Part shown: positions 1-8,789 of the stretch, piece after piece | Numbering within the stretch: the first letter of the stretch is position 1 | Layout of the letters: every line of letters begins with the position of its first letter | Source: Alphaproteobacteria bacterium | GTDB taxonomy: Bacteria; Pseudomonadota; Alphaproteobacteria; Rickettsiales; Midichloriaceae | DNA: 64,000 nt | Direction: 5' to 3' | Assembly (NCBI GenBank): GCA_013288625.1 | Contig: JABDBN010000002.1 | Coordinates: 41,445 to 105,444 of the forward strand | Program-made: the position numbers and the translations under genes | Notes under the pieces: generated by a model | What the model was told of the DNA's origin: nothing | The model's database searches: none | What the model saw: the letters and a program-made list of their open reading frames with translations, nothing else

Positions 1-99
1 CTCAGCCATGTGTTGCAGTTTCTTTAGGGACTCAAAGTGATAGAGAGATACCCTACCACAACCAGCTAACCCAAGGCGAATTTTTTTATTTTGTTTCAT
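1..99 (-). CDS. Gfo/Idh/MocA-family oxidoreductase, N-terminal part only (runs off window start)
   Basis: Reverse-strand ATG at 97-99 gives MKQNKKIRLGLAGCGRVSLYHFESLKKLQHMAE, a Rossmann GxGxxx start; immediately downstream of a DegT aminotransferase gene (missing from ORF track). Confidence 0.7.
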   Translation of the reverse strand, partial: MKQNKKIRLGLAGCGRVSLYHFESLKKLQHMAE

Positions 100-1230
100 T
101 TATACCGACTCTAAAATTTCAATCAAATTAGCTGTAATATATTCCCTTTGCTCGTGGCTTACATACGCGTGCATAGGCAGACAAAATACCTGGCTTGAAT
201 ATCTCTCCGAATTTTCCAGAGAGCTCGCCCGAAAAGCGTCTTTATATGCTGGCTGCTTATGAAGTGGAAGCGGATAATATATATTGCTTGGGATATTTTT
301 GGCTTTAAGCCTGGTTATAATCTCATCCCGCTTCGGATGAGAAAGCGTATAAACCGCCCAGACCGATTCATTTCCAGCAAGCGTTTTTGGGGTTGCAATA
401 TAGTTCCGAAGTTTTTCATTATAATATGCAGCCAGCTCCTGGCGTTTTTTTATTTCATCGGTAAAAATATTAACCTTCTCAAGCAGTACAGCAGCTTGCA
501 ACGAATCGAGGCGGCTGTTCATGCCTATCCTAACGATGTCGTATTTATTATCACCCTTGCCATGCTGGCTAAGTGACCTTAGTAGTTCAGCTAGCTTATC
601 ATCATTGGTAAAAAGCATGCCGCCATCACCAAAACACCCCAGCGGCTTGGTCGGGAAAAAGCTCGTCGCCGCGATATCGCCTAAGGCACCGATCTTTTTG
701 CCCTTGTATACTGATCCGAAACTTTGGGCAGCATCGGCAATAACCTTCAGCCCGTAGCTATCCGCTATTTGTTTAATAGCGTCATAGGCACAGGGCTCTC
801 CAAATATATCAACGCTGATTATGCCTTTGATTTTTAGCCCCTGAGCTTTGGCTTCCTTTATCGAAGACTCAAGTGATTGCAGGGAAATATTAAATCCGTC
901 TGCTTCAGCATCAATAAAATAAGGTTTGCCACCTAATAGGCAAATTGCTTCGGGTGTTGCAGAATAGGTAAAACTGGGAACGAAAATGACATCGTTGGGT
1001 TTCAGGTCTATAGCCATAAGGGAAAGCGTCAAAGCATCGGTGCCATTAGCACAACCAATCGCGTGCTTTGCACCACAAAAATCGGCGAGCTTTTTTTCTA
1101 TATCTTTAACTTCTTGCCCCATAATGAACTGACCATGAGTCATTATTTGAGCAAATCTGTTTGTGATTTTGTCCTTCAGGATTTCTCCCTGCCTGGCAGG
1201 AGAATACATCAACTCAATTTTTTCGTACAT
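100..1230 (-). CDS. DegT/DnrJ/EryC1/StrS family PLP-dependent aminotransferase (sugar aminotransferase, WbpE-like)
   Basis: Motifs GCANGTDALTLSLMA, DAAQSFGS, TSFFPTKPLGCFGDGG (PLP lysine). Start reassigned to MYEKIELM at 1230; the 23 extra residues in the ORF track come from a repeat. Confidence 0.9.
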   Translation of the reverse strand: MYEKIELMYSPARQGEILKDKITNRFAQIMTHGQFIMGQEVKDIEKKLADFCGAKHAIGCANGTDALTLSLMAIDLKPNDVIFVPSFTYSATPEAICLLGGKPYFIDAEADGFNISLQSLESSIKEAKAQGLKIKGIISVDIFGEPCAYDAIKQIADSYGLKVIADAAQSFGSVYKGKKIGALGDIAATSFFPTKPLGCFGDGGMLFTNDDKLAELLRSLSQHGKGDNKYDIVRIGMNSRLDSLQAAVLLEKVNIFTDEIKKRQELAAYYNEKLRNYIATPKTLAGNESVWAVYTLSHPKRDEIITRLKAKNIPSNIYYPLPLHKQPAYKDAFRASSLENSERYSSQVFCLPMHAYVSHEQREYITANLIEILESV

Positions 1231-1250
1231 TACACAACCTTTAAAACTCA

Positions 1251-1293
1251 GCACCGCTGGCTTGCCACGCCCCAAGTGGGGCTCGCAATGACG
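1251..1293. repeat. Fragment of a dispersed CGTCATTGCGAGC...-type intergenic repeat
   Basis: Reverse complement reads CGTCATTGCGAGCCCCACTTGGGGCGTGGCAAGCCAGCGGTGC with GCCCC/GGGGC arms; same form as dispersed repeats common in Rickettsiales-type genomes. Confidence 0.6.
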
Positions 1294-1406
1294 GAGCAAA
1301 GGCTCTATCTATACCCTTAGGGGCCGAACTGCGGACATAATTCTTGATTCTGAGTTTACAACTTTAACAGAGAAAATAAAGCCTTGCAACCAATATTTGT
1401 AATTCT

Positions 1407-1613
1407 TTATTGCTGCTGCAGGTGCTGTTGGAAGCGCGCTTTGTCGACTTCGTGCTGCGACTCAGTTCTGCCGCCATCTCTGGCTTCTCTGGCGCTATCT
1501 TCAATTCTGGCTCCTCCAGCCTCCAGGTCTCGGCCAAAGCCTTCAAAGGTATTGCATCCAGCCAAAAGTACCGGAAGCAGTGTAAGGGTAGAAATTTTGC
1601 GAAAACTTAGCAT
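1407..1613 (-). CDS. Entericidin A/B-like small lipoprotein
   Basis: 68 aa with lipobox LLAGCNTFEGFGRDLEAGG, typical of the entericidin family. Confidence 0.75.
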   Translation of the reverse strand: MLSFRKISTLTLLPVLLAGCNTFEGFGRDLEAGGARIEDSAREARDGGRTESQHEVDKARFQQHLQQQ

Positions 1614-1765
1614 AGTTTTTCTCCATTATTGGTGTGTTGCTTTTAAGTTAATCCTATTTTTTCTTAAATCAAATGGTTTCCATAATGTTCCAGCGCCCCA
1701 ATAGCGTTTGACTTATTGCGAATTCTGGATTATTGTCCACATAAACTAATAAATAGGAACAAAAA

Positions 1766-2800
1766 ATGAAACAAAATCCGAGCAAATATTCAATACTTAA
1801 AAGAAGCCCCAAAGAAAGTGCACTTATGAATTTAGTGCAAAAAACAACAGGCAGCAATAGCAAAGTTCTAACGCTTTCGGACTACTGTGAAACCGAAGAT
1901 ACTAACAGCTTTAAAGTTATTACAGACGCACTAGTAAATCCTGAGTACGGGTTTACTTCTTTTTCAATGGTATATAGCGCTATCCCCTACGAAGGAGCAG
2001 AGCATATAGCAACAGCAATAACGCACCCCAATAACAATGTCGAGACACTTAATTTCTCAAACACTAACATAGCAGTTGTTGATGCTTTCGTGCTAGCTCA
2101 AGCTTTCACACACCCTAACTCTAAGGTGGTTTTTCTTAATCTTGCAAACGGGTTCATGGGCGTTTATTCTATGCAAAGCATTGCAACCGCGCTGGTGCAT
2201 CCTAATTGCAAAGTTTCTTACCTAAATCTTAGCCATAGTTTAGTTGGACAAAAGGGAGCTGAGCATCTGGCAGCAGCTCTAGCAAACCAAAATTGTAGGC
2301 TAGTATATCTTAACCTTGATGAGCGTAGCAGCTTCACAGGTCGAAATGGATATAGCGAAATCACTGAGAGCTTAAAATCTAACTTTTATCTGCTTTATTT
2401 ATCAAATGTAAATACCACACAAGCTGCTGCGTATATTAAGCGTAACCAGGAACAGTTCACAAGCAACTGCAGATTAGTATTAGATGGTGGCAATTTGAGC
2501 GAAGCTGATCGGGTTATGGTGTTGACACAATGCCAGACGCTTATGCAAATAGACCCGGTGATTCAAGGTATTTCTAAAGAAGAGATGCAAACGGTTGTTG
2601 GGAAACTAAGAGAATTAGGGGTTAATCCTCTACTTCGGAGCATACCTTCTGCTCAACTGCAAAACCATCTGGCTGCTGCTGCACCAATCAGCTTAACGGA
2701 AGCTGACAAACCAAGTGTGACTTATGATGCAGAACCTTCTTGGCAGCAACAAACTGGGCAAGCTAAAACTGAGGGTACGGAAGTCCTGCAAGTTAGTTAA
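1766..2800 (+). CDS. Leucine-rich-repeat (ribonuclease-inhibitor type) protein, possible effector
   Basis: Repeats of the form ALxHPNxKVxxLNLxxxxxGxxGAEHLAxAL in the 344-aa translation. Confidence 0.7.
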   Translation: MKQNPSKYSILKRSPKESALMNLVQKTTGSNSKVLTLSDYCETEDTNSFKVITDALVNPEYGFTSFSMVYSAIPYEGAEHIATAITHPNNNVETLNFSNTNIAVVDAFVLAQAFTHPNSKVVFLNLANGFMGVYSMQSIATALVHPNCKVSYLNLSHSLVGQKGAEHLAAALANQNCRLVYLNLDERSSFTGRNGYSEITESLKSNFYLLYLSNVNTTQAAAYIKRNQEQFTSNCRLVLDGGNLSEADRVMVLTQCQTLMQIDPVIQGISKEEMQTVVGKLRELGVNPLLRSIPSAQLQNHLAAAAPISLTEADKPSVTYDAEPSWQQQTGQAKTEGTEVLQVS

Positions 2801-3138
2801 CTGATCGAGTAATAACTATAGGCTAAAAACGCTAAGGTCAGAAGCGCGAATCCTCCATGGAGAACTGCGATCACCTTTGGCGTCCCCATGCCTTTGATGT
2901 CTCTGATTCCCATATAAAACCCTACCACCGCAATCGCGGCAAAAGTTATCAGGAACGCTTGAAAAGTCGAATGATGTTGAAAGACAAAGATTCCAAGCAA
3001 GGTAATTGCAATAGCTGCAAAAAGCCCATGTAATAAGATCAAAGCGGTAGGACGATGCCGGCTTTGCAACACGAGTGTCAAAAGGGTAGCGCCAAGTACA
3101 GCGGCGATAGCAAACACAAGTATAATGACATTCATCAT
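2797..3138 (-). CDS. Small multi-pass membrane protein, unknown function
   Basis: 113 aa with several hydrophobic segments; convergent with the LRR gene, 4-bp overlap. Confidence 0.6.
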   Translation of the reverse strand: MMNVIILVFAIAAVLGATLLTLVLQSRHRPTALILLHGLFAAIAITLLGIFVFQHHSTFQAFLITFAAIAVVGFYMGIRDIKGMGTPKVIAVLHGGFALLTLAFLAYSYYSIS

Positions 3139-3228
3139 TTCAAAACTCTATATGTTAATATAGCTTTAACAATAGAGGAGATGAGTTTGCGACACAAATC
3201 TATTTTTAATAGATACTAAAATGCAATA

Positions 3229-4914
3229 TTACCTTTGCCTTTTAGCCGAGCTATTAGAAGCTTCTTCAGAGCGTTGTTCTTTCCTGGAATTATCAACCAT
3301 CTCACAATTGCTTCGTTTATTTCGCCTCTGACCATGAGCTTCTTTCTCTGGTCTTTGGCTATCTGTGCGATCAGAAGCTTCTTCAGTACACTGTTTCTTC
3401 CTAGAATTAGCAACCATTTCGCAATGACTTCGTTTATTTTGAGGAAGCCCCTCCTCTATAGGTTTTTCTAAAAATAAGCATTTAGATTGCCTACTCGCAA
3501 AGTTATTCGCAACGAAACCCGCCGGCATACCTAAGAATGAGCACATGCGATCAAAAACTCCTCTATGCAATATATTATTGCTTGTATTAATAAAGCTTTG
3601 CCCAACGTCTTTACAAACCAATCTGAGAGTTGCACCCTGCTTTATAATTTCACCTAAGCAAGTATGGCTTGTTTTCTCAATCAACGATTCATATACAGGC
3701 ACACTTGTTTCAAGAGACGTACAGACAATACCAGGTCGTCTGGACAAACAGAGATTAAAGAAGTAGATAGAACGAGAACGTTCTTGGGGAGAAAAACTTT
3801 CTTCAAGGTCATAATATGATGCCAGTATATTTAGCACTCTGCTTGAATACACCTTATCTGAAACAGCTATATAATTTATTACCTCTTTTAGCATTGCAGG
3901 TATTTGCTTTGCATCCGCTTCCCGCAATAATAATGTAACCGTTGATGCATGACCTTTTTTTGCAGCTTTCCTGACAACTGATTCAATAATCCATTGTTTT
4001 ATCTCCGGGTCAACTTCATTAAATAACAATCGCACTATTGCTTCATGACCATTTCTTGCAGCGTACCTTAATGCAAAACATTCAGCTTCCTCAATCATAT
4101 CTTGTTTTCTCACCGGGTCAATTTCACTCAACAACAACCTAACTACTCCTTCATGACCATTTGCTGCAGCATCATTGAATGCTTCAAAAACACATGAGTC
4201 AATACTCTTATCACGCGATTTGATCATCTTTTGTTTTCTCGCAGGATTAACTTCACTCAATAACAACCTTACTACTGCTTCATGACCATTTGCTGCAGCT
4301 TTCCTGAATGCATCAAAACTATCAGATTCAATCATTTCTTGCTTTTTCGCCGGGTCAACTTCACTCAATAACAACCTAATAACTGCCTCATGACCATTTG
4401 TAGCAGCATACTTAAATGCTGCAAAATCACGTGATGCAATCATCGCTTGTTTTTTCGTCGGATTAACTTCACTCAGTAGCAACCTAACTATAGATTCGTG
4501 ACCATTTGCTGCAGCATACTTAAATGCTGCAAAATCACGTGATTCAATCATCGCTTGTTTTTTCGCCGGGTCAACTTCACTCAGTAGCAACCTAACTATT
4601 GACTCGTGACCTTTTACTGCAGCCCATCGGAATGCCATAAACTCTAGTGATTCAATCATCGCTTGTTTTTTCGTTGGATCAACTTCAGTCAATAACAACC
4701 TAACTACTGATTCATGACCTTTTGCTGCTGCTTGTATGAATGCCTCAAAATGATCTGATTCAATCATCTCTTGTTTTATAGCCGGATTAACTTCATTCAA
4801 TATCTCCCTTGCTAATGACTCATGACCATTTTCCGCTGCCAGCTTTAACGCACTAAAAGGATATTCAAAAAATTTTTGTATTATTCTTAACGTATCCAAA
4901 GCATCTTCTTTCAT
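3229..4914 (-). CDS. Ankyrin-repeat protein with basic C-terminal tail
   Basis: Many units AxxGHExxVRLLLSEVDPxKKQxMIES; exact 108-bp DNA period in several units; C-terminal domain shared with 5052-6275. Confidence 0.9.
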   Translation of the reverse strand: MKEDALDTLRIIQKFFEYPFSALKLAAENGHESLAREILNEVNPAIKQEMIESDHFEAFIQAAAKGHESVVRLLLTEVDPTKKQAMIESLEFMAFRWAAVKGHESIVRLLLSEVDPAKKQAMIESRDFAAFKYAAANGHESIVRLLLSEVNPTKKQAMIASRDFAAFKYAATNGHEAVIRLLLSEVDPAKKQEMIESDSFDAFRKAAANGHEAVVRLLLSEVNPARKQKMIKSRDKSIDSCVFEAFNDAAANGHEGVVRLLLSEIDPVRKQDMIEEAECFALRYAARNGHEAIVRLLFNEVDPEIKQWIIESVVRKAAKKGHASTVTLLLREADAKQIPAMLKEVINYIAVSDKVYSSRVLNILASYYDLEESFSPQERSRSIYFFNLCLSRRPGIVCTSLETSVPVYESLIEKTSHTCLGEIIKQGATLRLVCKDVGQSFINTSNNILHRGVFDRMCSFLGMPAGFVANNFASRQSKCLFLEKPIEEGLPQNKRSHCEMVANSRKKQCTEEASDRTDSQRPEKEAHGQRRNKRSNCEMVDNSRKEQRSEEASNSSAKRQR

Positions 4915-5051
4915 AATTATCTCTCGATTGAATCATTGTATCTGCAATATTAACATATGACTGTTACAATTTTATTAAACCTTTGGAAAAACTTAACTAA
5001 ATTATGATTTAAATATAGAAATCAACTTATTTCACGCCTATAAATGCAATA

Positions 5052-6275
5052 TTACCTTAGCCTAGGCCCACATTCAGAAGCTTCTACCGTGCGTTGTACG
5101 CTTTTATTTTCTGAGCTTTTAGTGAATATAACAGGTGAGCATTTAACTCTAGCCGCAAAATTATTCGCAACAAAACCCTGTGGCATGCCCAAGAAGGAAC
5201 ACATGCGATCAAAGATTCCATTACACATTGCATGATTGTTTATAGAAGCAAAACCTTGCGCAACGTCCCTACAAACCAATTTGAGAATTGCACCCTGATT
5301 TACAATTTCACCTAAGCAAGTATGGCTTGTTTGCATAATCAACGTTCTATATAAAGGCATACTTGTTTCAAGTGACGCATAAACATTGTCACGTAGCCTG
5401 GTCAAACATACATTCAAGCCTTGGATAAAAATAGAACGATCTTCAGGAGAAAAATTCACTTCAAGGTCAGTATATGCTGCCAGTATGTTTAGCAATCGGC
5501 TTGAACACCTCTTATGCGTAACAATTAGAGTACGTCTTAACTCATTAAGCATTGCAGGTCTTTGCTTTGCATCCGTTTCCCGCAATAATAATGCAACAAT
5601 TGATTCATGACCATTTTCTGCAGTTTTCACGAGTGCATCAAAAAAACTACGTGATTCAATCAACTCTTGTTTCTTTGCCGGGTCAACTTCACTCAATAAC
5701 AACCTAACTACTGATTCATGACCATCTAATGCAGTACCAAAGAATGCACAAAAACCACGTGATTCAATCATCTCTTGTTTTTTCGCAGGGTCAATTTCAC
5801 TCAAAAGCAACCTAACTACTGACTCATGACCATGACATGCAGCTTGCCAGAATGCCCAAAAATGGTATGATTCAATCATCTCTTGTTTTTTCACTTGACC
5901 AGCTTTACGAAATAACAACCTAGCTACTAATTCATGACCATTTTCTGCAGCTTTCCTGAATGCTTGAAACCCATTAGCCTCAATTAATTCTATTTGCCTA
6001 GTAGGTGTTACGGCATTTAGCCAGATTACTAATATGGCCAAATGGTTATTGCTGGCAGCATTTATGAAAACCTCAGCAGGAATTTTATTAAGAATTCGTT
6101 TTTGTTTTTCGGGCGAAAGGTTACTAAGTAACTCTTTAAACTGGTTAGCATTACCTTCATTGATATGTTTTACTAAATCCCGAACTAAGTTATCTTCAGC
6201 GTCTAAGCCTAAGGGATATACAAAATAGTCTTTTATTGTTTTTAGAGTTTCCCAAGCATCTGCTTTCATAATCAC
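5052..6275 (-). CDS. Ankyrin-repeat protein, paralog of the 3229-4914 protein
   Basis: Same 36-aa repeat and same C-terminal domain (SHTCLGEIVNQGAxLxLVCRDVxQ...FDRMCSFLGMPxGFVANNFA). Confidence 0.9.
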   Translation of the reverse strand: MIMKADAWETLKTIKDYFVYPLGLDAEDNLVRDLVKHINEGNANQFKELLSNLSPEKQKRILNKIPAEVFINAASNNHLAILVIWLNAVTPTRQIELIEANGFQAFRKAAENGHELVARLLFRKAGQVKKQEMIESYHFWAFWQAACHGHESVVRLLLSEIDPAKKQEMIESRGFCAFFGTALDGHESVVRLLLSEVDPAKKQELIESRSFFDALVKTAENGHESIVALLLRETDAKQRPAMLNELRRTLIVTHKRCSSRLLNILAAYTDLEVNFSPEDRSIFIQGLNVCLTRLRDNVYASLETSMPLYRTLIMQTSHTCLGEIVNQGAILKLVCRDVAQGFASINNHAMCNGIFDRMCSFLGMPQGFVANNFAARVKCSPVIFTKSSENKSVQRTVEASECGPRLR

Positions 6276-6414
6276 CTACCAATTAACTTCCGGATCTATA
6301 ATATTAGCACATGGTTGTTACAATTTTATTAAATTTTTATATAAATCTAAAAAATTATAACCTGATAGGCGCAATAAGGAGCAGCAGCGAGTTTTTAAAA
6401 CTTTAAATCTGAAT

Positions 6415-7020
6415 TTAGCCGCTATAACTTACTTCTAGCTCTGGCAAGTCCGCCGGGTCGAACAAGGCGAAAGTATATACTTCAGCAAGAGACGATTTAT
6501 CTGTGCTGGGCCAAGTACCTTTTTGCTTGGCTTCCAGGGTAAAATTAAGTGCCTGCGGCACTTTCAAGCTGGCTATATTTTTCGCATCCACCTTGATTTC
6601 AATCTTCTTGCAGGCCAGCTTATCAAAGGCATGGCGTGTCAGAGCATTGGCCAGCTCTTTGGCATAGCCCTGGCCACGCGCACTTTTAGAAACAAAATAA
6701 CTGATGCCGAACATGGGTATAAGCCAGTTTGCCAGAAATGCCGGATAGGCAGCGCGACCGATGACTTTGCCGCTGGATTTTTCTATGACAAGGTATCTTA
6801 GTTCTTTGCGCAGAATAAAGTCGGCATGCTGTTTGCGGCAATCAGCCTCAACCGCGATAACAGTGGGCTTCGTCTCCGGCCAGCATAGCCATTTTACATA
6901 ATCTTTATAACCATCGCAGATAGCCCTATGCACATCCTTGCCATAGCCAGCTTTCGGCACCTGCAAAAGCAACCGCGGCGTTTCAATTCTCTCAGGAAGA
7001 TCCAGTAGCAATGGATTCAT
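6415..7020 (-). CDS. GNAT-family N-acetyltransferase
   Basis: ETPRLLL start, SKSARGQGYAKELANALTRHAF acetyl-CoA loop. Confidence 0.8.
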   Translation of the reverse strand: MNPLLLDLPERIETPRLLLQVPKAGYGKDVHRAICDGYKDYVKWLCWPETKPTVIAVEADCRKQHADFILRKELRYLVIEKSSGKVIGRAAYPAFLANWLIPMFGISYFVSKSARGQGYAKELANALTRHAFDKLACKKIEIKVDAKNIASLKVPQALNFTLEAKQKGTWPSTDKSSLAEVYTFALFDPADLPELEVSYSG

Positions 7021-7025
7021 TTTAA

Positions 7026-7508
7026 CTACTTATAGTTGGCCAGTACTTTATTATTAATGAATTTCTTAAGAAATTGCCAGTAGGATATTAGCTCCTCACT
7101 GGTCTTAGCACATAAGGCCAGTTGCTTGCACATGAATTCCGGCTGATCTGGATACTCATGAGTTATCGAGTTGCGAATCTCTCTGAATTTATTCCATAAC
7201 TCTTTATTTTCCAATGCTCCAATTTTTTCCATCTTATTCAAGATATCTATGAAGCTCTTATCGCTAGGATTTTCTTCCAAAAAAAGTTCTACAACCAAAG
7301 GAAAAATTTTATGACCAATAGTATCTTGTAGGCTAGAAAATCTAGTGGTCAACATATTCAGCATAGCTAGGTCTGTATCCGGCATATTTTCCAAGATTTT
7401 TGGACTCATAGGAAATAAATGAGACGTTCCAGAAAGTGCAGTATTTAGCCTAGCCATATGCAAGTCGCATATATTTATACTGCTTCTTAGAATCTCTACA
7501 TCTTTCAT
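7026..7508 (-). CDS. hepT: HEPN-domain ribonuclease toxin (HepT-like)
   Basis: RX4HXY motif RNSITHEY; overlaps the MNT gene by 4 bp. Confidence 0.8.
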   Translation of the reverse strand: MKDVEILRSSINICDLHMARLNTALSGTSHLFPMSPKILENMPDTDLAMLNMLTTRFSSLQDTIGHKIFPLVVELFLEENPSDKSFIDILNKMEKIGALENKELWNKFREIRNSITHEYPDQPEFMCKQLALCAKTSEELISYWQFLKKFINNKVLANYK

Positions 7509-7819
7509 TTCAGCCTTACTCCTTCACTCTTTGCTAGCTTATATATAAACTGGTCGTCCATGTTATGCTGCTTTATTACTACATCGATCTTTTGGTCACC
7601 AATCTTATCCTTAAGCTTTATTAAGAAGTCTAATCTTGCCGCCAGGATCTTATCTGTGTCACTCATTTTAGAATCGATAAACAAATCTATATCACCACCT
7701 TTTTGTGATAAGTCAGTTCGGGAACCAAATAGCCATAGTTCATCATCACGATTAAAATACTCACCAAAGGTAGCAATTATCGATTCTATTTCCCAATCTT
7801 GCAGTCTTACTTTTTGCAT
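7505..7819 (-). CDS. mntA: MNT-type minimal nucleotidyltransferase antitoxin (MntA-like)
   Basis: GSRTDLSQKGGDIDLF (GS-x9-DxD) motif in a 104-aa protein next to a HEPN gene. Confidence 0.85.
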   Translation of the reverse strand: MQKVRLQDWEIESIIATFGEYFNRDDELWLFGSRTDLSQKGGDIDLFIDSKMSDTDKILAARLDFLIKLKDKIGDQKIDVVIKQHNMDDQFIYKLAKSEGVRLK

Positions 7820-7870
7820 TTGCTCAAAAATGATTCAACAACTTATAAATATCATACACTAAAAATCTAT

Positions 7871-8305
7871 TCAAATAAACCACTCAACGTCTGTCCACAA
7901 TCCGGGATCCTGCTTTTTGGCCTCCACTCGGGCTTGCCAGTTGCATGCATGAATCTCGAGTTTATGCTGATCCGGGTCAAGAAAATACAAAGAACTTCCC
8001 GGCGAGGTGTTGGCTTTAAAAATAGGGGCGCCGCTGCTGATGATACGCTTACTCATAAGATCAAAGTTCTCGGGGCTAACCGAGAACGCATAATGAGTGT
8101 AACAAGGATTTGCTGTATGCTTGGTATCTACATTTAAACAAAACCAAAAGCCCTGCTCCGGCTCTGATTCAGAACTGCCGACAAGGAAATAGGCGCCCTG
8201 ATGCCAACGGCATAGAGGTTTTAAACCCACTACTTCCCGGTAAAACTGGAATGATCTGTCTAGATTGGTTACGGCTAAGGTAACATGGTTCATGCCTGTA
8301 ATCAT
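7871..8305 (-). CDS. VOC-superfamily protein, FosA-like (putative fosfomycin thiol transferase)
   Basis: MITGMNHVTLAVTNLDRSFQFYREVVGL, THYAFSVS, SSLYFLDPDQHKLEIHACNWQARVEA resemble FosA metal-binding and loop motifs. Confidence 0.75.
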   Translation of the reverse strand: MITGMNHVTLAVTNLDRSFQFYREVVGLKPLCRWHQGAYFLVGSSESEPEQGFWFCLNVDTKHTANPCYTHYAFSVSPENFDLMSKRIISSGAPIFKANTSPGSSLYFLDPDQHKLEIHACNWQARVEAKKQDPGLWTDVEWFI

Positions 8306-8371
8306 AGGTATTACTCCTGATTAAAACGCAGGCTTATTTTAACAGGCTCAATCAAGATTACAATTGCAAAG

Positions 8372-8725
8372 TTACAAGCTAACTCTACTTGGTTCTGATG
8401 TTGATGTAAGCATTAGAGATTTATACAAATGAGGAGTGCACCTTCTTATTATTGGTATAGGCTCTGATCGCGGTACATTATAATAGTGAAGCTCAGGACG
8501 CGGGAAATTTATTCCTGGCATATCTGCAATTGTGGCTGAAGAATACAGCCTAGGCCTGTGACCAACTCTTTTTTCAGATTCCTGAGACGAGAACGCTCTT
8601 TGCAAGGCGGCATTTAACTCATAGCCTCTTGTATCATACTTTGCATGGCCGCCATTTTTTATACTTTCAACCCAAGCAAGAACCTTTCCACTCGGGGGCG
8701 TCTGTTCACCAAATCGCATAACCAA
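8372..8725 (-). CDS. Hypothetical protein
   Basis: 117-aa ORF in an otherwise open interval; no recognised domain. Confidence 0.4.
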   Translation of the reverse strand: MVMRFGEQTPPSGKVLAWVESIKNGGHAKYDTRGYELNAALQRAFSSQESEKRVGHRPRLYSSATIADMPGINFPRPELHYYNVPRSEPIPIIRRCTPHLYKSLMLTSTSEPSRVSL

Positions 8726-8789
8726 CCATTTAAATTATATTGCGACCTGTTTAGCATTATCTATGCTTATCTTCAATGAATTTTCACTT

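Noticed and set aside
3235-3471. Forward ORF within the ankyrin gene
   Set aside because: Antisense frame created by the duplicated basic tail; the reverse strand has the real protein.
4430-4770. Regular 108-bp repeats considered as CRISPR
   Set aside because: Repeats are in frame, coding and continuous with no unique spacers; they are ankyrin units.
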